A stretch of DNA of 36,144 nucleotides from Clostridiales bacterium UBA4644. Lineage in GTDB: Bacteria; Bacillota; Clostridia; Oscillospirales; Butyricicoccaceae. The stretch spans positions 1-36,144 of the forward strand of contig DHMK01000068.1 of assembly GCA_002405755.1 (NCBI GenBank). The letters run 5' to 3'. This document shows, in pieces, positions 1 through 8,801 of this stretch (the first letter of the stretch is position 1; every line of letters begins with the position of its first letter). Both the position numbers and the translations under genes were made by a program. Under the pieces are notes generated by a model, which ran no database searches, was not told the DNA's origin, and saw only the letters and a program-made list of their open reading frames with translations.

Positions 1-242
1 ACATGACCCGGCTCCCACCGGGCGTTTTCATCGAACACCTTGGTGTTTTTGTCTGCCTCGTCAAATGTCTCAGTCCCGCTCTTTTTGTATTCAAGCTTGA
101 CATCCAGATTACCCGCCTGGATCTTATTGACCCCCGTGGTCGCCGTATCAGTGAACCAGGCGAAGGTGGAGCCCACCAGCATTGCGAAGCAGATGAGCAG
201 CGAGGTGAAGCTCAAGAGCAGCGCGCTTTTTTTGCTTTTCAT
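1..242 (-). CDS. SipW-dependent secreted protein (TasA/camelysin-like), 5' part only
   Basis: Only the first 80 codons are inside the window; the 3' part runs off the left edge. The product starts MKSKKSALLLSF and has a hydrophobic signal segment (about residues 7-26) ending in GSTFAWFTD, the hallmark of signal peptides cut by the SipW-type signal peptidase, as in TasA and CalY (camelysin). After it come TTGVNKIQAGNLDVKLEY and a charged stretch, typical of the start of the mature beta-rich domain. The start is set by AAAGGAG seven bases upstream of the ATG. The gene lies downstream of ftsZ on the same strand but behind several hairpins and its own TATAAT box, so it is probably a separate unit. 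Biofilm-fibre or surface function is inferred from the family; no sipW gene is in the window. The family is secure, the exact role is not. Confidence 0.8.
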   Translation of the reverse strand, partial: MKSKKSALLLSFTSLLICFAMLVGSTFAWFTDTATTGVNKIQAGNLDVKLEYKKSGTETFDEADKNTKVFDENARWEPGH

Positions 243-261
243 GTGTTTTTTCTCCTTTACT

Positions 262-290
262 ATTATAATTTTTATGTCATCGGCAAAAGC
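262..290 (-). promoter_or_regulatory. Putative promoter of the SipW-dependent protein gene
   Basis: A perfect TATAAT (minus strand, 262-267) lies 20 bases before the ATG. Seventeen bases further upstream the -35 position reads GCTTTT, a poor match. An inverted repeat CGGC-TTTT-GCCG overlaps the -35 region and could be an operator or help an activator. The -10 is convincing; the -35 is not. Confidence 0.4.
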
Positions 291-302
291 CGGTCACATT
301 CG

Positions 303-359
303 AAGAGCGCTTTTCTGCGCTCTTTCCGTGGGAGCGCAGAAAAAAGGCCATGGCCTTTT
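303..359. terminator. Two hairpins between ftsZ and the SipW-type gene
   Basis: An 8-bp perfect stem AAGAGCGC/GCGCTCTT (303-324) is followed by an 18-bp palindrome AAAAGGCC-AT-GGCCTTTT (342-359). Read on the minus strand, the palindrome forms a 7-bp stem followed by a run of six T, so it can act as a second terminator behind ftsZ. The first hairpin has no T-run and may be an operator or 5' leader structure of the SipW-type gene. Confidence 0.45.
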
Positions 360-481
360 CTTTTTCCTTTTGGGATCATAAAACTATATGCGAAAAGGTT
401 TCATTTGCAATTATTTTACTGCAGATCGTATGGGATTGCAAGCACTTTTTGCTTTTTTGTAAAAAATGACGGAAAAATCGC

Positions 482-520
482 AAAAAATCCCCGGTCGGAA
501 GCCCGACCGGGGCGATTTTT
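482..520 (-). terminator. Rho-independent terminator of the dcw operon (after ftsZ)
   Basis: A 10-bp perfect GC-rich stem (489-498 with 503-512, loop of four bases) is followed on the minus strand by ATTTTTT. It begins 9 bases past the ftsZ stop codon and closes the dcw cluster. Confidence 0.9.
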
Positions 521-528
521 CTCTGCGC

Positions 529-1755
<1,227 letters not shown>

Positions 1756-1779
1756 GGTAGATCCTCCAATATTTCAACT

Positions 1780-2556
1780 TCAATTATTATTCGGAACAAA
1801 ACGCGCCTTCTGCGGATCGGAAAGGTCAACAACGCCGGAAACATTCGGCTCCAGCTTTTCCTCCACGATGACATGCAGGAACCGCAGCTTTTTTTCCAGC
1901 TCCTCCGTGGAGCCCAGCTTGACGGTAAAGCGGCCAAGATAGGTAAAGCGGATATTATACTGCTCGGAAAGATCCATTTCCCCTATATCTTGCAGTATAC
2001 CATCATCTTCCGCAGTATTCAATAACAAAATCATGGGTTTTTTTGCATCTTCTTCAGAAATTTCCGCGAAATCGCCCGCTTGGGGCTTCACCAGCGTCAA
2101 TCCCGTCACCTGCGGCAGCGTCTGGGCCTGAATGGAGGAAACCTTTTCCAGCAGCTTGCCCTCCCGGTCCATGAGCCAGAAGCTCCCCTCGCTGCGCACG
2201 GCTGCCACCGGAACGCACTCCGTCACGATGATCTCCACCGTATCCGGCAGGCGGCGGCGGACCTGGACGGTGTCCAGATAAGGGCAGGCCTCCCGGATGC
2301 GGCGCAGAACGGTATTTTTGTCAAACAGGATCAGATTGGACCCCAGCTCCAGGCCGGAGGCCTCCGCCACGGTCTGCTGGCTGTAGCGGGTGTCGCCGGT
2401 GAGCCGCACCTGTCCGATCTTGAAAAAGATGGTCATGGCCGTGATCACTGCGGCGGTCCCGATCAGGACGCACAGCAGCACCAGCAGCGCTGGCGTCCTG
2501 CCCCGCCTTCTGCGGCGTTTTCTGCTTTTGGACGATGGTTTTTTCTGCTTTGCCAT
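1780..2556 (-). CDS. ftsQ: Cell division protein FtsQ/DivIB
   Basis: Bitopic membrane protein of the divisome, 258 residues. It has a very basic cytoplasmic tail (KSRKRRRRRGR, about residues 9-19), one transmembrane segment (about 21-43), a POTRA-type domain (IGQVRLTGDTRYS onward) and a beta domain (VQVRRRLPDTVEIIVTE, then VAAVRSEGSFWLMDREG), the standard FtsQ/DivIB order. It is expected to form a complex with the FtsL-type protein and regulate septal peptidoglycan synthesis by FtsW and the penicillin-binding protein. The start at MAKQKK is chosen because AAAGGAG lies 9 bases before it; a longer in-frame extension would run into murA. It sits 31 bases after murA and 24 before ftsZ. Confidence 0.93.
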   Translation of the reverse strand: MAKQKKPSSKSRKRRRRRGRTPALLVLLCVLIGTAAVITAMTIFFKIGQVRLTGDTRYSQQTVAEASGLELGSNLILFDKNTVLRRIREACPYLDTVQVRRRLPDTVEIIVTECVPVAAVRSEGSFWLMDREGKLLEKVSSIQAQTLPQVTGLTLVKPQAGDFAEISEEDAKKPMILLLNTAEDDGILQDIGEMDLSEQYNIRFTYLGRFTVKLGSTEELEKKLRFLHVIVEEKLEPNVSGVVDLSDPQKARFVPNNN

Positions 2557-2587
2557 GAAAAAATGCTCCTTTGGACTTCCGTTTCGC

Positions 2588-3847
2588 TCAGTCCGGCTCC
2601 TCCAGCCGGCGAATGCTCCCGCCCAGCGCGGTAAGCTTTTCCGCCAGGCGCTCATAGCCCCGGTCGATATGGGTAATGGACTCGATGCGGCTCTCGCCCC
2701 GGGCAGCCAACGCCGCGATCACCAGCGCCGCACCGCCCCGCAGATCCGTGCAGCGCACGGATGCGCCATGAAGGACCGCACCGTTGACCAGCGCCGTCCG
2801 GCCGCTGACCCGAATATCCGCCCCCATCCGCGCCAGCTCCGAAACATGACGGTAGCGATTTTCAAAAATCGTCTCCAGAAACACCGAAGCCCCCTGCCCT
2901 GTGCAGGCCGCCGCCATCAGCGGGGCCTGGGCGTCGGTGGGAAAGCCGGGATAGGGCATGGTGCGCACCTGGGCGATATGCCCCAGACGCTCCGGTGCCA
3001 GCAGCGTGATGCTGCGCCCCGCCGTGCGCACGGTGCAGCCGGCCTCGCTGAGACACTGCAGGACCGTCCCCACCTGCTCCGGCTGGGTCTCCGTCAGCGT
3101 CACCTCTCCGCCGCAGGCTGCCGCCGCACAGAGATATGTAGCCGTCTCGATCCGGTCCGGCAGGATCGTATGCTCCACATCCCGCCGGGGCATGCCGCCG
3201 GAGACGGTGATGACGCTTTCACCGCTGCCGCTGATGTCTGCCCCCGCCTTTTGCAGAAAGGCCTGCAGATCGGCGATCTCCGGTTCCCGGGCGGCGTTGA
3301 TGATCCGGGTGACGCCGGAGCAGGCGCAGGCGGTGAGCATGGCGTTTTCCGTGGCGCCCACGCTGGGGAAGCTCAGGATGATCTCTCCACCCCGCAGATC
3401 TCCCGCCCGGCAGAGGATGTCGCCGCCCTCCTCCCGGATCTCCGCTCCCAGACGGTGCAGCGCCGCCAGATGCAGGTCGATGGGCCGCTGGCCGATCTCG
3501 CAGCCGCCGGGCAGGCTCAGACGAGCCTTGCCGAAGCGGGCCAGAATGGGCCCCAGAAAGATCACGGACGAACGCATCTCCCGCATCAGCGCATGGGGCA
3601 CATCCCACCGGCTGGCGCAGGAGGAATCCACCAGAATGTCGCTGCCCTGCCGCCGGATGCGGCAGCCCAGATGCTCCAGAATTTCCAATGCGGACCGCAC
3701 ATCCCGCAGGTCCGGACAGTTATGTAAGACAGTCCTGCCGCCGGTGAGCAAGGTGGCGGCCAGGATGGGCAAGACGCTGTTTTTCGCGCCGCTGATGGGG
3801 ATGCTCCCATGCAGAGGCTTGCCTCCCTCTACCAGATAATACTGCAT
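2588..3847 (-). CDS. murA: UDP-N-acetylglucosamine 1-carboxyvinyltransferase
   Basis: First committed enzyme of peptidoglycan synthesis: it transfers enolpyruvate from phosphoenolpyruvate to UDP-GlcNAc in the cytoplasm. The 419-residue product matches the usual MurA length. It shows the N-terminal SGAKNSVLPILAA substrate loop (residues 19-31) and the catalytic loop LPGGCEIGQRPIDLH with the reactive cysteine at residue 116, the fosfomycin target in this family. The start at MQYYLVEGG is supported by GGAGAGGAG seven bases upstream. It lies between murG and ftsQ, the slot often used by murB or murA in Firmicutes. Firmicutes often have two MurA paralogues; whether a second exists elsewhere cannot be seen here. 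Confidence 0.97.
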   Translation of the reverse strand: MQYYLVEGGKPLHGSIPISGAKNSVLPILAATLLTGGRTVLHNCPDLRDVRSALEILEHLGCRIRRQGSDILVDSSCASRWDVPHALMREMRSSVIFLGPILARFGKARLSLPGGCEIGQRPIDLHLAALHRLGAEIREEGGDILCRAGDLRGGEIILSFPSVGATENAMLTACACSGVTRIINAAREPEIADLQAFLQKAGADISGSGESVITVSGGMPRRDVEHTILPDRIETATYLCAAAACGGEVTLTETQPEQVGTVLQCLSEAGCTVRTAGRSITLLAPERLGHIAQVRTMPYPGFPTDAQAPLMAAACTGQGASVFLETIFENRYRHVSELARMGADIRVSGRTALVNGAVLHGASVRCTDLRGGAALVIAALAARGESRIESITHIDRGYERLAEKLTALGGSIRRLEEPD

Positions 3848-3905
3848 ACCAGGACTCCTCTCCGATTCGATCACAGCCCATGCTATGCGCTTTGGCCGGC
3901 AGATG

Positions 3906-5006
3906 TCACAGGCTCTTCAGCGTCTGATAGATCCGTTCCAAAACATCGGGCTGGGCCTTGCGCCGGGCGCACTGGCCCATGGTCTTCAGCTTCTCCGGGG
4001 CGGAAAGCAGCTTCCACGCCTCATCGTAAAGCAGCTCCGGCGTGGCCTCCTTCTCCGTGATGACCTTAACGGCTCCGGCCTGCTCCAGGATCCGGGCGTT
4101 TTTCTCCTGATGGTTTTCCGCCACATAGGGAGAGGGCACCACGATGGCCGGCGTCCCCGCGGCGCAGAGCTCTGCCAGCGTTCCGCCGGCCCGGCAGAGG
4201 ATCAGATCGGCCTTTGCCATGACCCGGTCCATATCGTAAAGGTAATCCGTCAGGCGGAAGCTGCCCGCGTCGACGGGCACGCCCTCCCGGGTGAGTGCCT
4301 CCTTCATCCAGCCGTAGTGGGAAGCGCCGCTGACCTGCAGCAGATTGAACTGCCGCCGCTCCGTCACCAGCAGCGCCACCCGCACCATCTTCTGATTCAT
4401 ATATTCCGCGCCGACGCTGCCCCAGAAGCAGACCAGCGTAGGCAGATCGTTGTCAAACAGAGGGGGATAGTCCCGCTCCCGGCAGTGGACGATCTCGTCC
4501 CGCACGGGGGAACCGGTGAGCACCACATGCCTGGCTCCGGGCAGCAGCTCCGCCGTCTCCGCATAGGCGATCATGGCGCAGTCCACCTTTTTTGCCAGCT
4601 GACGGGTGGCAACGCCAGGGGTGGCGTTCACCTCCAGAACGGCGCACTTCAGCCCCAGCTGGGCCGCCGCCCGGACCATGGGAAAGCTGGCATAGCCGCC
4701 GGTGCCCATGACCACGTCCGGCTGCAGCTCCCGCAGGAGCTTTTTGCACTGCCGGGTTGCCTGCTCCATGTCCCGCAGGGCCTCCACATCCTGCCGCAGA
4801 GCGGCAAGGCTCTTGCCCCGGGCCAGGCCCTTCAGGGGGAAGGTGTAGATGGGATAGCCGGCCTTTTTCGCCAGCTTTTCCTCGATGCCGCCCCGGTTGC
4901 CGGAGAGCCAGACCTGGCTCTCCTCCTTTGCGCTGATATAATTGGCCACGGCCAGCGCCGGGTTCACATGGCCCGCCGTGCCGCCGCCGGCAAAAACGAT
5001 CTTCAT
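3906..5006 (-). CDS. murG: UDP-GlcNAc--undecaprenyl-PP-MurNAc-pentapeptide GlcNAc transferase
   Basis: GT28 glycosyltransferase of the inner membrane face that converts lipid I to lipid II. The 366-residue protein begins MKIVFAGGGTAGHVNPALAV, containing the G-loop typical of MurG. The other G-loop follows at GTGGYASFP, and the UDP-GlcNAc site includes CRAGGTLAELCAAGTPAIVVP, with the family's alternating Gly/Ala/Glu pattern and the downstream ENHQEKNA motif. The start is set by AGGAGGAGAG just ahead of ATG. It follows ftsW by 20 bases, so the two are almost certainly co-transcribed. Membrane association is expected through hydrophobic and basic patches rather than transmembrane helices. Confidence 0.96.
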   Translation of the reverse strand: MKIVFAGGGTAGHVNPALAVANYISAKEESQVWLSGNRGGIEEKLAKKAGYPIYTFPLKGLARGKSLAALRQDVEALRDMEQATRQCKKLLRELQPDVVMGTGGYASFPMVRAAAQLGLKCAVLEVNATPGVATRQLAKKVDCAMIAYAETAELLPGARHVVLTGSPVRDEIVHCRERDYPPLFDNDLPTLVCFWGSVGAEYMNQKMVRVALLVTERRQFNLLQVSGASHYGWMKEALTREGVPVDAGSFRLTDYLYDMDRVMAKADLILCRAGGTLAELCAAGTPAIVVPSPYVAENHQEKNARILEQAGAVKVITEKEATPELLYDEAWKLLSAPEKLKTMGQCARRKAQPDVLERIYQTLKSL

Positions 5007-5026
5007 AGCTCTCTCCTCCTGTGCGT

Positions 5027-6229
5027 TCAGGCGTCTGCCGGCAGATCCCGGGAGATGTTCAGCAGGATGCCCACCTCCGCCAGCTGGATCAGAAGCGCCG
5101 TGCCGCCAAAGCTGAAAAAGGGCAGCGACGCGCCGGTGATGGGCAAAAGCCCGCTGACTACGCACATATTCAATATCGTCTGCACCGCGATCTGCGTGGT
5201 GATGCCCGCCGCCAGCAGCGTCCCGAACTTATCCGAGGCGTGCAGCGCGATGAAAAAGCCCCGCCAGATCAGCAGCGCATAGAGTACGATCAGGATAAAC
5301 GCCCCCACGAAGCCCATCTCCTCGCACCAGACGGAGAAGATGAAGTCGTTGGCGGGCTCCGGCAGATAAAGGTGCTTCTGCCGGCTCTGTCCCAGGCCCA
5401 GGCCCCAGAAGCCGCCGCTGCCGATGGCGATCTGGCTCTGGGAGCCCTGCCAACCCTTGTTGCGGTAATCGCTGAAGGGATCCAGCCAAACCCGGATGCG
5501 GGTCATGGCGTATTCATTGGTCTTGATATACCAGGCGGCGGCCGCCGCCAGTCCCACGCCGCCGACGCCGAACCACACCAGATTCGCGCCGCCCATGAAG
5601 ATGATGAGCATGCCGATGACGGCGATGATGGCCGTGCCGGAAAGGTGCTTTTCCCAGTAAAGCTCCACGGCGAAGATGCCGATCACGGCCAGAAAAGGCA
5701 GGATGCCATAGCGCAGGGTGTGCATCTTCTTTTTGCCGAAGATGGAGGCCATGCTGGAAAAGCTCAGGATCACGGCCACCTTGGCCAGCTCCGAGGGCTG
5801 AAAGCTGATGCCGGCCACGCGGATCCAGCGGATGGCCTCATTGCGCTTTTCCCAAAGGTTTTTCAGGCCCGGGACCTTGATGGTGGCCATCACCAGAATG
5901 GCGCAGACCAGCGCGGGAATGGCCAGATAATGCAGCTTATGATAGTCCACCCGGGAGATGATCAGCATGGCCGCCACGCCGCCCACCGCGAAAAAGCCCT
6001 GCCGGGTGATGTAATAGGTGGGGTCGTAGCCCGTGCTTTTGGAATCGTAGGCCGTGGCGTAGCTGGCGGAAAAAAGGCAGATCAGTCCCAGCGCCAGCAG
6101 CAGCAGCGTTAAAAGCAGCAGCGGCTGATCCAGCCTTCCGCTGCGCTCCGGCGTCTGCTCCTGCGGCCCGGAGGCCTTGGCCGGCGGTTTTTCGGGGAGC
6201 GCGCGCAGCCGCTTCTTTTTTCGGATCAT
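5027..6229 (-). CDS. ftsW: Septal SEDS peptidoglycan polymerase FtsW
   Basis: Multi-spanning SEDS-family glycosyltransferase that polymerises lipid II together with its partner class B penicillin-binding protein. After a basic N-terminal tail there are about ten hydrophobic helices. Family signatures include RWIRVAGISFQPSELAK, KHLSGTAI, the long extracellular loop with PEPANDFIFSVWCEEMGF, and the last-helix GLLPITGASLPFFSFGGT. SpoVE is the sporulation paralogue and cannot be told apart by sequence alone; position in dcw favours FtsW. The start is unclear. ATG at 6229 has no close ribosome binding site. The strong AGGGAGG lies eight bases before an in-frame ATT (6241) and overlaps an in-frame GTG (6250). 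Confidence 0.92.
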   Translation of the reverse strand: MIRKKKRLRALPEKPPAKASGPQEQTPERSGRLDQPLLLLTLLLLALGLICLFSASYATAYDSKSTGYDPTYYITRQGFFAVGGVAAMLIISRVDYHKLHYLAIPALVCAILVMATIKVPGLKNLWEKRNEAIRWIRVAGISFQPSELAKVAVILSFSSMASIFGKKKMHTLRYGILPFLAVIGIFAVELYWEKHLSGTAIIAVIGMLIIFMGGANLVWFGVGGVGLAAAAAWYIKTNEYAMTRIRVWLDPFSDYRNKGWQGSQSQIAIGSGGFWGLGLGQSRQKHLYLPEPANDFIFSVWCEEMGFVGAFILIVLYALLIWRGFFIALHASDKFGTLLAAGITTQIAVQTILNMCVVSGLLPITGASLPFFSFGGTALLIQLAEVGILLNISRDLPADA

Positions 6230-6271
6230 GGGCTCGGAAATGGAAAACACCTCCCTGCAGGATGCAAAGGC

Positions 6272-7240
6272 TCAGGCCAGCAGCGAAAGGACGCAGAATA
6301 CCAGCGTCAGCAGATCGGCCGCAATGACGATCTTCCATTCGCTCCAGCCGCAGAGCTCCAGATGATGATGGAACGGGGCCATTTTGAAAAAGCGCTTGCC
6401 GTGGGTGAGCTTGAAATAGCCCACCTGGATGATGTCGGACAGGGTCTCCAGAATATAGACCAGGCCAACGGGGATGAGCACCAGCGGCATATCGTAGGCA
6501 AAGGCCATGGCGCACACCGCGCCGCCCAGAAACAGCGAGCCGGTATCGCCCATAAAGACCTTGGCGGGGTGCTTGTTGAACAGGAAAAAGCCCAGCAGTC
6601 CCCCGGCCAGCGCCAGCGCGAAGGCGCTTCCCAGATTGCCGTCCCGCAGCATGACCAGGGCGAAAAACGCCGCCACGATCAGCGTCACGGAGGAGCACAG
6701 ACCGTCGATGCCGTCGGTCAGGTTGACGGCGTTGTCTGCGCCGATGATGATAAACACGCTGATGACCAGATAGAGCCACCAGGGCAGACGCCAGGTGACG
6801 CCGAAGAAGGGAATATAGAAGGCCGCGGTCAGGTAGCCCATGACCCGCATCACCACCAGAAACAGCACCGCCGCCGCGATCTGCAGAAGCAGCTTCTGCT
6901 TGGCCGTCAGGCCCTGATTCTGCTTCTTTCGGATCTTGGTCCAGTCGTCCGCAAAGCCCACGGCGGCAAAGACCAGGCTCAGTCCCAGCATCACCAGCGG
7001 CCGGAAGTCTCCCTCCGCGATCATCCGGGGCAGACAGGTCAGCACCGCCAGCCCCATGGCCAGAATAAAGATGACGCCGCCCATGGTGGGCGTATTTTGC
7101 TTGCCCTTGTGCCAGGTGGGGCCATCCTCCAGAATTTTCTGGCCGAAATGGAGCCGGCGCAGCTTTTCAATGACGATGGGCGCCAGCAGCACCGCGATGA
7201 TAAAGGCCAGAACGGCCGTCTGAAGAATATACAGCAGCAT
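6272..7240 (-). CDS. mraY: Phospho-MurNAc-pentapeptide translocase
   Basis: Integral membrane enzyme that joins phospho-MurNAc-pentapeptide from the UDP-sugar to undecaprenyl phosphate, giving lipid I. At 322 residues with about ten transmembrane helices it has the normal size. Hallmarks are GFADDWTK (the aspartate pair of the active site), NAVNLTDGIDGL, MGDTGSLFLGG and the MraY-specific PFHHHLE. The start is supported by AAGGAGAGAGAAACAT before the ATG. It lies 45 bases after murE and just before ftsW; murF and murD, which commonly flank mraY in this cluster, are missing. Confidence 0.97.
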   Translation of the reverse strand: MLLYILQTAVLAFIIAVLLAPIVIEKLRRLHFGQKILEDGPTWHKGKQNTPTMGGVIFILAMGLAVLTCLPRMIAEGDFRPLVMLGLSLVFAAVGFADDWTKIRKKQNQGLTAKQKLLLQIAAAVLFLVVMRVMGYLTAAFYIPFFGVTWRLPWWLYLVISVFIIIGADNAVNLTDGIDGLCSSVTLIVAAFFALVMLRDGNLGSAFALALAGGLLGFFLFNKHPAKVFMGDTGSLFLGGAVCAMAFAYDMPLVLIPVGLVYILETLSDIIQVGYFKLTHGKRFFKMAPFHHHLELCGWSEWKIVIAADLLTLVFCVLSLLA

Positions 7241-7285
7241 ATGTTTCTCTCTCCTTGCTTTTGAACTTCCCGGCGGACCCTTGGC

Positions 7286-8734
7286 TCAGCCTTCCAGCGC
7301 CCGGCGCACCTCTTCCCGCTCATCCAGATGGTGCTTGACGCCCCGGATCTCCTGATAGGTCTCCTGGCCCTTGCCCATGAGGACGATGATGTCGTCCTTC
7401 CGGGCGTTTTTGACGCACCAGGCAATGGCCTCCCGCCGGTCGGGGATGACCTTGTATTTGTGCTTTTGGCTCATGCCCTGCAGAATGTCCCGGATGATGG
7501 CGTCCGGCTCCTCGCTGCGGGGATTGTCGGAGGTGACCACGCACAGATCGCACAGCTCGCCGGCGATGCGGCCCATGATGGGGCGCTTGGCGCGGTCCCG
7601 GTCGCCTCCGGCGCCGAACAGGCCCACCACCCGGCCCTTGGCATAGCCCCGGACGGTGCGCAGGATGTTTTCCATGCTGTCCGGCGTGTGGGAATAATCG
7701 ATCATAACAGTAAAATCCCGCCCGGTGGGGACGATCTCTGCCCGGCCGCAGATGCCCTTGGCCGACTGGAGCGCCCGGGCGCTTTCCTCCAGCGTCAGCC
7801 CCAAAGCCAGGCAGCAGCCGATAGCCGTCAGCCCGTTGTAGACGGAAAACATTCCGGGGATATTCAGCCGCATCCGGGCGATCTCATTGTCCCGCACCAG
7901 CACCGCCTGCACCTGATCGGGCAGCAGAGAGATGTTTTTTGCGATGAGCTCTGCCTCCAGCCGCCTGGCGGAATAGGTGAGACGGGCGCAGGAGACGCTT
8001 TCCGCCAGCCGCAGGCCCCAGCGATCGTCCAGATTCAGAACGGCGGTATCGCACCGCTGAAACAGCAGGGCCTTGGCCTGAAAATAGTGCTCCATATCCT
8101 TATGAAAATCCAGATGGTCCTGCGTCAGGTTGGTAAAGGCCGCCGCCGCGAAGTGCAGGCCGTAGACCCGCTCCAGCACCAGGCTGTGGGAGGAGACCTC
8201 CATGGCGGCATATTCGCAGCCCGCATCGGCCATTTCCCGCAGCAGGCCGTAAAGCTCCGGCGCCTCCGGCGTGGTGCGCTCCGCAGGGCGGAGGGGGCCG
8301 TCCACAATGCTGCCGTTGGTACCGATGAGCCCGCATTTATGTCCGCACTGCTCCAGGATGTGCCGGATCAGCCAGGTGGTGGTCGTCTTGCCGTTGGTGC
8401 CGGTGACGCCGATCAGCCGGAGCTGCCGCTCCGGGTGGTCATACCACTCCGCCGCAAGCTGTGCCAGCGCCCTCCGGGCGTCTTCCACCAGGATCAGCGT
8501 CACATCCTCCGGCACGGGGCAGTCCGGCGCGTGCTGAGCCACCACCGCGCAGGCGCCCTGCGCCATGGCCTGCCGGATATATCGATGTCCATCGCTCTGA
8601 AAGCCCGGGATGGCCACGAACAGGCTCCCCTGCCCAACCCTTCGGGAATCAGAGCAAATGCCGGTAATTTCTCTCTCCGGCCTTCCGCACAGATCTCCAC
8701 CGTTCACATCCCGCAGCAGCCGGGACAGCTTCAT
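7286..8734 (-). CDS. murE: UDP-MurNAc-L-Ala-D-Glu--meso-DAP ligase
   Basis: ATP-dependent Mur ligase that adds the third amino acid to the cytoplasmic muropeptide. The 482-residue product has an N-terminal UDP-binding domain (CSDSRRVGQGSLFVA), the ATP loop GTNGKTT at residues 112-118, the central-domain NLTQDHLDFH motif, and a C-terminal domain with DNPR at 403-406. DNPR is the known signature of meso-diaminopimelate specificity, in contrast to lysine-adding MurE enzymes. The start at MKLSRLL is chosen because AAAGGAG lies nine bases ahead; a 16-codon in-frame extension is less likely. It is preceded by a 67-base gap containing a 7-bp hairpin. Confidence 0.97.
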   Translation of the reverse strand: MKLSRLLRDVNGGDLCGRPEREITGICSDSRRVGQGSLFVAIPGFQSDGHRYIRQAMAQGACAVVAQHAPDCPVPEDVTLILVEDARRALAQLAAEWYDHPERQLRLIGVTGTNGKTTTTWLIRHILEQCGHKCGLIGTNGSIVDGPLRPAERTTPEAPELYGLLREMADAGCEYAAMEVSSHSLVLERVYGLHFAAAAFTNLTQDHLDFHKDMEHYFQAKALLFQRCDTAVLNLDDRWGLRLAESVSCARLTYSARRLEAELIAKNISLLPDQVQAVLVRDNEIARMRLNIPGMFSVYNGLTAIGCCLALGLTLEESARALQSAKGICGRAEIVPTGRDFTVMIDYSHTPDSMENILRTVRGYAKGRVVGLFGAGGDRDRAKRPIMGRIAGELCDLCVVTSDNPRSEEPDAIIRDILQGMSQKHKYKVIPDRREAIAWCVKNARKDDIIVLMGKGQETYQEIRGVKHHLDEREEVRRALEG

Positions 8735-8801
8735 AGATTTCAGCTCCTTTTTATTGTGTTCCGGAACAGTGCTCTGTTCCATGGTATACCTGATCCTGCG
8801 T

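Noticed and set aside
3006..5165. MurG with a 53-residue extension into ftsW
   Set aside because: The extra part is an out-of-frame reading of the ftsW 3' end; the protein signature begins at MKIVFAGGGTAG with a strong site.
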